Of a stretch of 64,000 nt of DNA, positions 44,121 through 51,016 are shown in pieces. Numbering within the stretch: position 1 is the first letter of the stretch; every line of letters starts with the position of its first letter. Position numbers and translations under genes: made by a program. The stretch spans positions 1,054,001 through 1,118,000 of the forward strand of contig NZ_JASERL010000002.1 of assembly GCF_030766935.1 (NCBI RefSeq), in the 5' to 3' direction. Origin of the DNA: Streptomyces sp. KL109B. GTDB taxonomy: Bacteria; Actinomycetota; Actinomycetes; Streptomycetales; Streptomycetaceae. The notes under the pieces were generated by a model. It was not told the DNA's origin. It was given only the letters and a program-made list of their open reading frames with translations, and searched no databases.

Positions 44121-44939
44121 ATGCACACCACCCGCGCCTGGGACCCGCAGCGGTACCTCGACAGTCCGGATCCGCGCACCCGTCCCTTCCACGATCTCCT
44201 CGGCCGCATCCCCGAACTGCCCGGCCGCCCCGCCCGCATCGCCGACCTCGGCTGCGGGACCGGCGTCGTCACCGCCGTACTCGCCGAACGCTGGCCCGAC
44301 GCGCACATCACCGGACTCGACAGCTGCGCCGAGAGCCTGCGCGCGGCAGAGGCGCGGGCGGGCGAGACGGCCGCGGGCGGACGCCTGGAGTTCCAGCGCG
44401 CCGACATCGGCGACTGGAGCCCCGAGGAGCCCTACGACCTGATCGTCTCCAGCGCCGCGCTGCAGTGGATCACCGACCACGCCGAGCGCTTCAAGGACTG
44501 GACGCGGGCCCTGCGCCCCGGCGGCGTCCTCGCCTTCCAGGTCCCCGACAACGCCGCTTCCGCCGGGCACGCCGCGCTCCGCGCGCTGTGCGCGAGCCCC
44601 CGCTGGCGCGAGCGTCTTGGCACCGGCGTCCTGCCCGAGCACACGGTCCACGACCCGGCCGACTACCTGGACCGGCTCGCTGGCCTCGGCCTCGCGGTGG
44701 ACGCCTGGGAGACGACGTACGGCCATGTCCTGCCCGCCGACGACCCGTTCGCGGGCTGGGTCACGGGCACCGGGATGCGCCCGCTCCTCGACGCCCTGGC
44801 CGATGACCCCGGGGACGCCGAGGAGTTCCTCGCCGAATACCGCGCCCGCCTCCGCGAGACGTATCCCGCCGCCCCGTACGGCACGGTCTTCCCGTTCCGC
44901 CGGGTCTTCGCGGTCGCCCGCAGGGAACGGGCGGCGTGA
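44121..44939 (+). CDS. SAM-dependent methyltransferase of the trans-aconitate methyltransferase family
   Basis: A 272-residue class I methyltransferase. The Tam-type opening AWDPQRYLDSPDPRTRPFHDLLGRIP, SAM motif IADLGCGTGVVTAVLAERWP, and SSAALQWITDHAERFKDW are characteristic. Tam proper makes the methyl ester of trans-aconitate. In this cluster, methyl-esterification of the two pyrrole carboxylates of chromopyrrolic acid is an attractive alternative, since Tam-type enzymes methylate carboxylates. That link is inference only. It converges on the next methyltransferase gene with 32 bp between stops. Confidence 0.85.
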   Translation: MHTTRAWDPQRYLDSPDPRTRPFHDLLGRIPELPGRPARIADLGCGTGVVTAVLAERWPDAHITGLDSCAESLRAAEARAGETAAGGRLEFQRADIGDWSPEEPYDLIVSSAALQWITDHAERFKDWTRALRPGGVLAFQVPDNAASAGHAALRALCASPRWRERLGTGVLPEHTVHDPADYLDRLAGLGLAVDAWETTYGHVLPADDPFAGWVTGTGMRPLLDALADDPGDAEEFLAEYRARLRETYPAAPYGTVFPFRRVFAVARRERAA

Positions 44940-44971
44940 GGAGCGCGCCGGGGCGGCGCCGACGTGTCCGC

Positions 44972-45718
44972 TCAGCGGCGGACGGCGTGCAGGTACCAGG
45001 CCGGCCCGACGATCCTGCCCTCGCCGTCGACCCGCACCCGCTCCCTGTCGATCGTCACGCCAAGCCGCCGGAACCGGTCGAGGTCCGCGTCGGTGAGGCT
45101 GCTGGGGACCACGGCGGTGGTGAGGCTGGTGAGCCGAACGGCGGTGATGTCCCAGCAAGTGCCGATGACGGTACGCAGATTCTCCTCGCTCACCACCATC
45201 GGCTGGCGCACCCCGGCCGTTCCCTCGGCCCAGCAGATCAGGTGCAGCTCCGCGCCGGGCTCGGTGACACGGTGCAGCGCCGCGACGTACTCGCGCCGCT
45301 GCGCGTCGTCCAGGCAGTGGTACAGCGCGCTGTCCAGCACGGTCGCGAAGCGCCGCCCCTCCAACTCCGTCAGGTGCGTGGCGTCCGCCTCCACGAAGTC
45401 CACCCGCGCCCCGAGCGCGGCGGCGCGCTCCCTGGCCTCCCGCAGCGCGGCGGTCGAGCTGTCGAACGCCGTGACCTCGTGACCGCGCCGGGCCAGCAGG
45501 ACGGCGTTGTCGCCAGGACCGCAGCCGGCGTCCAGGACCGGGCCGCGGAAGTCCGCGGCCTCGACCAGCTCGACCACCGCCGGCTGCGCCTCACCGATGT
45601 CCCAGGGCACCTGCGGATAGGCCACGTCCGTCTCCGCCGTGAGGGGCCGGCCCCGGTAGAACGCGTCGTAGTCGACGCTCTCCTTGTCGATCGTGATGTC
45701 CGTCGGGTCCTGTGCCAT
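44972..45718 (-). CDS. Class I SAM-dependent methyltransferase
   Basis: A 248-residue methyltransferase: VLDAGCGPGDNAVLLARRGHEVTAFDSS (SAM motif I and acidic loop), VDFVEADATHL, and ATVLDSALYHCL. The N-terminal DYDAFYRGRPLTAETDVAYPQVPWDIGE resembles thiopurine-type and small-molecule O/N-methyltransferases. It is the only minus-strand gene of this part and stands between the Tam-like gene and the PapA-like gene. The acceptor is unknown; bisindole N- or O-methylation is possible. Confidence 0.85.
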   Translation of the reverse strand: MAQDPTDITIDKESVDYDAFYRGRPLTAETDVAYPQVPWDIGEAQPAVVELVEAADFRGPVLDAGCGPGDNAVLLARRGHEVTAFDSSTAALREARERAAALGARVDFVEADATHLTELEGRRFATVLDSALYHCLDDAQRREYVAALHRVTEPGAELHLICWAEGTAGVRQPMVVSEENLRTVIGTCWDITAVRLTSLTTAVVPSSLTDADLDRFRRLGVTIDRERVRVDGEGRIVGPAWYLHAVRR

Positions 45719-45837
45719 TGCGATTCCCTTCTACGCGCCACTCTTTGACGGCGGAACGGCACCCATCGTGGACTCGCGGCGGACGCGGCCGGAGCAGCGT
45801 CGGCCGCGGCGGACAGAGATCTACGCGACCACGTGGC

Positions 45838-45868
45838 ATGGGCCGGGTGCCGACGGCACCCGGCCCAT
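45838..45868. promoter_or_regulatory. Perfect 14-bp hairpin with 3-nt loop in the leader of the PapA-like gene
   Basis: Arm ATGGGCCGGGTGCC, loop GAC, then the exact reverse complement. It lies between two divergent start codons, where a terminator is not expected, and ends two bases before the octamer array. It may be a leader attenuator or a protein-binding site for the plus-strand gene. Confidence 0.6.
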
Positions 45869-45870
45869 CA

Positions 45871-45926
45871 CGGAAACCCGGAAACCCGGAAACCCGGATA
45901 GACGGAAACACGGATAGACGGAAAGG
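45871..45926 (+). repeat. Seven tandem octamers (CGGAWANN) before the PapA-like gene
   Basis: Exactly seven head-to-tail 8-bp units: CGGAAACC three times, CGGATAGA, CGGAAACA, CGGATAGA, CGGAAAGG. The last unit ends 13 bp before the ATG at 45940 and provides the only purine-rich (AAAGG) stretch near it, so the array occupies the ribosome-binding region. Confidence 0.92.
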
Positions 45927-45939
45927 CAGAACGCCGAAC

Positions 45940-47220
45940 ATGGAACGCCTCTTGTCCGCCCACGAAAGCATGATGGTCGCCGGCGACATGCGCGTGGTGA
46001 CCGTCTGGGAACTCCGGGGCGACCTGGACGAACCTGCCCTCGACCGCGCGCTGGAGCGGCTCGCCGAACGCTGTCCCGTACTCGGCGGGAGCCTCTCCTG
46101 CCAGGACGGACGCGCGTATCTGCGGATGCCGGAGCAGGGGCGGACCGCAGTGCCGCGGCTCCAGCACGCCACGGAACTGGGCCCGGAACTCGCCGCCGGG
46201 AGCGACTGGTCCGCGGGGCCGCTGCTGCGGATGGCCCTCGTCCCCGGGGAGCCCGGCCACCACCACCTCGTGACGACGCTGCCGCGCGCCTGCGTGGACG
46301 GCACCAGCCTCCTCTCCCTGCAGCGGGCGTTCTGGTCGTTCTACGCGGAGGCGTACGAGAACCGGCAGCACCCGGCACGACCGGCCGAACCAGTGCGGCC
46401 GGTCCAGCCCGTTCTCGCGCCGGCGATCGAGGAGCGCTTCGCGGACAAGTACACGCCGGACGATCTGCGGGCCTACGTAGACGAGCGCGCCCGGACCGAT
46501 GCCCGGATGCCCTCCGTCGCCCTGCCCGCCCTGGCGGCGACGGGCGGGGCCCCGGGTCCCGACCCGACCTTCGGCGCCGTCCGCGTCGGCCTGGACGCCG
46601 CGAGGACCGCCGCACTCGCCGACCTCGCACACCACAACGAACTGTCCGTCAACTCCCTCGTGTGCGGACTGCTGCTCGCCGCCGTACGCCCCTGCCTGCG
46701 GCCCGACACCGGCCCGGTCCGGGTGTGCTGCGGCGTCGCGGTCGACATGCGCAGGAGGGTGGCGCCGCCGATCGCCGAGGATGTCCTGCAGTCGGCGGCG
46801 TCCGGATTCCCGGTGCGGGTCACGGTCGACACCGGCGCCGACCCCGTCGAGCTGGGCAGGGAACTGGCGGCGTCCGTACGCGAGAACCTGGACGCGGGGA
46901 CCGCCGAGCGCGAACTGGCGGCCTTCTCCTACATGGCGCAGCAGTGCCCCCCGACCTTCTTCGTCACCAACCTGGGCACGATCCCCGCCCCGCCCCTCCC
47001 CGGGAACCTCGCCGTCACCGGCGTACGGGTGCTGCCGATGGCGCACATCCCCACGGTGTTCGCGGTCGTCACCCGGTTCGACGGAGAGCTCCACACCGAC
47101 CTGACGTTCAGTCACGCCTGGTACACGGACGCCCAGATCGAGGAGTTGGCGTCCCGTACGCACGAGGTCGCCGACGCCGTCGTCGCCCGCCGCCCGGAGG
47201 CGGTCAGGGCCCGGCCGTGA
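45940..47220 (+). CDS. PapA/condensation-fold acyltransferase-like protein lacking the HHxxxDG histidines
   Basis: A 426-residue stand-alone protein of the CoA-dependent acyltransferase/condensation superfamily, closest in layout to PapA5-type proteins: MERLLSAHESMM opening, RGDLDEPALDRALERLAERCPVLGGSL, and DFGWG-region counterpart near NLGTIPAPPLPGN. At the expected active site it reads LPRACVDGTSL, so both His of HHxxxDG are replaced (Pro-Arg) while Asp-Gly remain. Acyl transfer by the usual base catalysis is therefore doubtful; a binding or altered-chemistry role is possible. It follows the hairpin and octamer array, and its stop overlaps the convergent MFS gene by 17 bp. Confidence 0.78.
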   Translation: MERLLSAHESMMVAGDMRVVTVWELRGDLDEPALDRALERLAERCPVLGGSLSCQDGRAYLRMPEQGRTAVPRLQHATELGPELAAGSDWSAGPLLRMALVPGEPGHHHLVTTLPRACVDGTSLLSLQRAFWSFYAEAYENRQHPARPAEPVRPVQPVLAPAIEERFADKYTPDDLRAYVDERARTDARMPSVALPALAATGGAPGPDPTFGAVRVGLDAARTAALADLAHHNELSVNSLVCGLLLAAVRPCLRPDTGPVRVCCGVAVDMRRRVAPPIAEDVLQSAASGFPVRVTVDTGADPVELGRELAASVRENLDAGTAERELAAFSYMAQQCPPTFFVTNLGTIPAPPLPGNLAVTGVRVLPMAHIPTVFAVVTRFDGELHTDLTFSHAWYTDAQIEELASRTHEVADAVVARRPEAVRARP

Positions 47221-48706
47221 CCGCCGCCGCCCCGCCGCGCCGTACGGCGGCCCGCGGCCTGTGGTTGATCAGGAGGGCGGCGACCGCGGCGGCGAGGACG
47301 AGGAAGCCCGCGGCGCACCAGATCGCGACGGAGAAGCCGTGCACCACGCCCCTGACCCGCACCCCGGCCGCCGCCGCGGGGAGGGCGGGCAGGTGGTGCC
47401 GGAGATAGGACCCGGTGGCGGTGGTGGCGACCGTGTTGAGCAGCGCGGTACCGATGGCCCCGCCCAACTGCTGGGACGCGGTGACCATGGCGGAGGCGAC
47501 GCCGGTGTCCCGCGCGTCCACCCCGAGCGTCGCCAGGCTCATCACCGGCATCAGGACCGCTCCGAGACCGAGGCCCATGACGAACGTGCCGGGCAGCACG
47601 ATCCGGGCGTACGAACCGTCAGGGCCGATCTGGGCGAGGATCGCGAGGCCCGCGGCGCCGGTGAGGAAGCCGGGCACCATCAGCACGCGGGCGGGCACGC
47701 GGGGCACCAGCGGGGCGCTGATCCGCGTCGCGCCGATCATGATGCCGGCCGTCAGCGGCATGAACGCCAGGCCGCACCGCAGCGGGCCGAAGCCGAGGAC
47801 GGCCTGGAGGTAGTAGGTCAGGAAGAGAAACAGCCCGAACATGCTGACGAAGGTGATCGCCAGGCAGAGATACGCCCCGCCGCGGTTGCGGTCCAGGACG
47901 ACGCGCATCGGCAGCAGCGGCCGCGGCACCCGGCTCTCCAGCACCACGAACGCCGTCACGAGCAGCGCCGCGCCGCCGAGCAGCCCCAGGGTCGGCGCCG
48001 ATGCCCACCCGTCGGACTCCGCGCGGGCGAGCCCGTACACCAGGCACACCGCCCCGCCGCACGCGAGCACGGCGCCGGGGAGGTCGAGGCCGCGGGCTCG
48101 GGACCGGAACCCGCGGCGGCGGCCCGGGGGCCGGCCCTCGACGAGCGACAGGACACCGGCCGCCGCGACGGCCGCGAACCCGATGTTGACCAACAGGGTC
48201 CAGCGCCAGTCCAGATACTCCGTCAGCACGCCGCCGAGCAGCAGGCCGATCGCCGCGCCCGCACCGGCGATGGCCCCGTAGACGCCGTACGCCCTGGCGC
48301 GTTCCCTGGCCTCGGTGAACAACAACGACAACAGGGACAGCGCGGCCGGGGCGAGCAGCGCGCCGAAGGCGCCCTGCAGGGCGCGGGCCGTCAGCAGCGT
48401 GGAGGTGTTCACGGCCGCGCCGCCCAGCGCGGACGCGGCGGCGAATCCGACCGCGCCCGTGACGAAGGCCCGCTTGCGGTCCCACAGGTCGGCGATGCGG
48501 CCACCGAGCAGGAGCAGGCCGCCGAAGGCCAGGGCGTAGGCGGTGACGACCCATTGCCGGTCGGCGTCGGAGAAGTTCAGGTCCCGCTGGGCCGCGGGCA
48601 GGGCGATGTTCACGATCGTCCCGTCGAGCACGACCATCAACTCGGCCAGGCAGAGGAACACCAGGGCCTTCCATCGCCGGGGATCGGCCGTCGTGGCGAC
48701 GGACAT
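47204..48706 (-). CDS. MFS drug efflux transporter, EmrB/QacA (DHA2) type
   Basis: A 500-residue, 14-segment exporter. Motifs: LMVVLDGTIVNIALP in the first segment, GGRIADLWDRKR after the second (motif A), and GAIAGAGAAIGLLLGGVL in the fifth (motif C of antiporters). It probably exports the cluster product and gives self-resistance, as RebT-type pumps do. The ATG at 48706 has AGGCGG upstream. The reading frame is open far upstream, through the heptamer repeat and into the second half of the damaged methyltransferase, so a fusion would form if that gene were read in this frame. Confidence 0.92.
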   Translation of the reverse strand: MSVATTADPRRWKALVFLCLAELMVVLDGTIVNIALPAAQRDLNFSDADRQWVVTAYALAFGGLLLLGGRIADLWDRKRAFVTGAVGFAAASALGGAAVNTSTLLTARALQGAFGALLAPAALSLLSLLFTEARERARAYGVYGAIAGAGAAIGLLLGGVLTEYLDWRWTLLVNIGFAAVAAAGVLSLVEGRPPGRRRGFRSRARGLDLPGAVLACGGAVCLVYGLARAESDGWASAPTLGLLGGAALLVTAFVVLESRVPRPLLPMRVVLDRNRGGAYLCLAITFVSMFGLFLFLTYYLQAVLGFGPLRCGLAFMPLTAGIMIGATRISAPLVPRVPARVLMVPGFLTGAAGLAILAQIGPDGSYARIVLPGTFVMGLGLGAVLMPVMSLATLGVDARDTGVASAMVTASQQLGGAIGTALLNTVATTATGSYLRHHLPALPAAAAGVRVRGVVHGFSVAIWCAAGFLVLAAAVAALLINHRPRAAVRRGGAAAVTAGP

Positions 48707-48722
48707 GGCGGGGTTCCGCCTT

Positions 48723-49644
48723 TCAGCAGGAGACAGGAGACAGGAGGCAGGAGGCAGGAGGCAGGAGCGGCCGCCGCGGTCGTCCATGGGGCGGCGGGCG
48801 ATCCACTGGGTGTAGTGGTGCGGGCCTCCGCAGGCGTCGGAGCTGTCGAAGAACCCGAGGACCCCCTGAAGGAACTCCTCGCTGTACACCTCCGCGAGGG
48901 CCGGGGCGACCTTTTCCCTGAAGATCTCCCCGAAGCGCGCGTAGGTCGGCGTCGACGTCTGCTCCGTCAGGTCGCGGAACTCCAGCAGGTCGAGGCCCGC
49001 GTCGCCGACCTGCCGGGCGATCCGCGCGGGCCCGGGGTACTCGCTGAGCAGCGCGATGCCCCGGAACGCCGCCGCGACCGCCTTCTGGGCCTCGTCGACG
49101 GAGTCGCGCAGGAAGTAGTCGTGCACCACCGGCCGGCCCCCGGCTTCAGCAGGAAACGGAGCCGAGGCAGGACCGTGGCGCGGTTCATGTGCCCCAGCGA
49201 CTCGATGGCGACGATCTCGTCGAAGGACTCCTCGGGATACGTGAGGTGGTGGGCGTCGGCCACCTCGAACCGCACCTGCTGCCCGAGCCCTTCGCGGTCG
49301 GCCTGCTCGTTGGCCTCCTCGACGTGGCGCTCGATGACGGACACACCGAGCACCCGCGCCCCGGTCGCCCGCGCGATCCGCAGCGCCGGCAGCCCCGTGC
49401 CGCAGCCGAGGTCGAGCACCTTGGCCCCCGGCCCGGCGCCGAGCCGCGCGACGACCTGGTCCGTCAGGTGCTCCTGGGCCTCGGTGAGCGTCCTGGGGTC
49501 CTCGGGCGAGTCCCACCAGCCGCGATGGAAGTTCCCGCCCCCGAGCCTGAGCAGCATCTCGGAGGCGAACTCGTAGGAACTCTCGATGACTTGGGGAGGC
49601 GGTACGGCAGGGGGCGGATCCTGCGGAACCACGTGGGACGGCAT
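48723..49644 (-). pseudogene. RebM-like small-molecule methyltransferase, frameshifted
   Basis: The start is sound: ATG 49644 with GGAAGG seven bases upstream, then SAM motif VLDLGCGTGLPALRIARATGARVLGV and IVAIESLGHMNRATVLPRLRFLLKPG. After KPG the frame turns to nonsense and stops at 48967, while another frame continues the family sequence (RPVVHDYFLRDSVDEAQKAV ... HHYTQWIARRP). The shift lies at a C run at 49137-49141: five here, and six would restore KPGGRPVVHDYF. Without its second half the enzyme should be inactive. The corrected frame has no stop before the MFS start. Sequencing error, true pseudogene and slippage are all possible. A C- or N-methyltransferase of the cluster is the likely original role. 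Confidence 0.85.
48727..48768 (-). repeat. Six tandem heptamers between methyltransferase and MFS genes
   Basis: On the plus strand: CAGGAGA twice, CAGGAGG three times and CAGGAGC, head to tail. Seven is not a multiple of three, so gain or loss of a unit changes the frame that joins the methyltransferase to the MFS gene. With seven copies the frame would meet a TGA at 48725-48723. Confidence 0.92.
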
Positions 49645-49951
49645 GCGATGACCTTCCGTCGAATGGACATGTGCAGAAAATCAGCGCGCCGCGTCGACGA
49701 CCAAGAGGACGCGAATCATTTACCGCGGTCGAGCGGTACCCCCCGGAGAAATTCCGGAATGGTACAGAAATTCGCCCCCGACCTCCCGCCCCGACCCCCC
49801 GCATCCACGCAGGATCACCAACCGGTACTACGCACTCTCACGCGATGCCGTTCACACCCATCAAGGAAGTCAAGTCGCGGTGAAATACAGAACATGTAGC
49901 GTTTCGAACAAGTCACCAAATGCGATCTGCACCCTGGGAACGGAGCGCGCC
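49645..49951. promoter_or_regulatory. 307-bp divergent region between methyltransferase and Rieske genes
   Basis: No gene is seen. The region is less GC-rich than its surroundings and contains the perfect decamer palindrome ATTCCGGAAT (49751-49760), with GAAATTC on either side. It should hold promoters for both flanking genes. An in-frame GTG at 49880 could extend the Rieske protein by 24 residues. Confidence 0.5.
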
Positions 49952-50998
49952 ATGCAGAAGCGTCACGTCGACCTGGTAGGGCAGGAACTGCCGCGTCCGG
50001 CATATTCTGGAATTGACGCCCCCCTGCCTTATCCGACGGGTTGGTTCATGCTCGCCACCTCGAAGGAAATCCCGCCGGGCACCGTCGCCACCAGGCATCT
50101 CATGGGCGGTGACGTGGTCGTCTACCGCACGTCCTCCGGTCGCCTCAGAGTGGTCCGCCCCAACTGCCCGCACTTGGGGGCACATCTGGGATGCGGTAGC
50201 TGGGTGGAGGGAGAGAACATCGTCTGCCCCTTTCACCAATTCGCATTCGACCCGGACGGACAGGTCGCACAGGTCGGCCCCGGTTACTCCGGGCAGCCCG
50301 TCCAGAGCACGCTCGGTGTCGTCCCCAGCCAGGAGGTCAACGGCGCCGTTTTCGCCTGGTCCGGCCCGCGTACCGACCAGCCCCACTGGCGGATTCCCCA
50401 AATGCTGGACCCCAGGAGCTCACCCATGCGCTTTCGTTCGGTGGCCCTGGACACCCACCCACAAGAAGTCTTCGAGAACATCGTCGACGTCGGGCATCTC
50501 TTCGCCCTGCACAAACTCCCCCACGCGGAACTGCTTCGACCCCCCGTAGCCGACGAACACAGCTACACGATCGACCTCAGACTCAGTCGCCGCATTCCGG
50601 CCATTGGCACCATCGGACAGAATATGAAGCTCACGATGTTCGGCCTGGGTTTCCTCCACGTCGAACTCCGCGCCCCCAAGGTGGGGATGACGCTGACCAG
50701 CCTGGTCGCGCCGCGGCCCGTGGCTCCATGGCGGACCTACGTACAAATCGGAACCAGCGTCCTTCTGGCTCCCCCCGACGGGCCGCTGCACCACACCCTC
50801 AAACCAGCACTGGCGGCCGCGGCCCGCGCCGTGACCCACGTAGGCGAACGCGCGGTCTTCGCGGCCTTCGCCGCCGACTTCCCCGTCTGGCACCGCAAGC
50901 GCTACCTCAGCCCGCCCCGGATCGCGAAGGGCGACGGCCCCATCGGCGCGTACCGCCAGTGGGCGCACCAGTTCTACCCCCAGGGCGACCCGGCGTAG
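49952..50998 (+). CDS. Rieske non-heme iron oxygenase
   Basis: A 348-residue oxygenase alpha subunit. The Rieske [2Fe-2S] site is in the N-terminal half: Cys-Pro-His in CPHLGAHLGC and Cys-x2-His in CPFHQF (18-20 residues later). The mononuclear iron site follows: ENIVDVGHLFALH, with the D-x2-H-x4-H arrangement. The C-terminal part resembles KshA/cholesterol-7-desaturase-type oxygenases. Electrons must come from a reductase not encoded nearby. ATG 49952 has CGGAG six bases upstream. It is the last gene before the housekeeping block, and its divergent partner is the damaged methyltransferase, so it probably belongs to the bisindole cluster as an oxidative tailoring enzyme. Confidence 0.88.
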   Translation: MQKRHVDLVGQELPRPAYSGIDAPLPYPTGWFMLATSKEIPPGTVATRHLMGGDVVVYRTSSGRLRVVRPNCPHLGAHLGCGSWVEGENIVCPFHQFAFDPDGQVAQVGPGYSGQPVQSTLGVVPSQEVNGAVFAWSGPRTDQPHWRIPQMLDPRSSPMRFRSVALDTHPQEVFENIVDVGHLFALHKLPHAELLRPPVADEHSYTIDLRLSRRIPAIGTIGQNMKLTMFGLGFLHVELRAPKVGMTLTSLVAPRPVAPWRTYVQIGTSVLLAPPDGPLHHTLKPALAAAARAVTHVGERAVFAAFAADFPVWHRKRYLSPPRIAKGDGPIGAYRQWAHQFYPQGDPA

Positions 50999-51016
50999 CG
51001 CTCCGCCGGGAGCGGG

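Noticed and set aside
48967..49644. Intact 225-residue methyltransferase
   Set aside because: The last ~75 residues of this frame are Arg/Ser/Thr-rich out-of-frame sequence; the true continuation is in another frame, so it is called a frameshifted gene.
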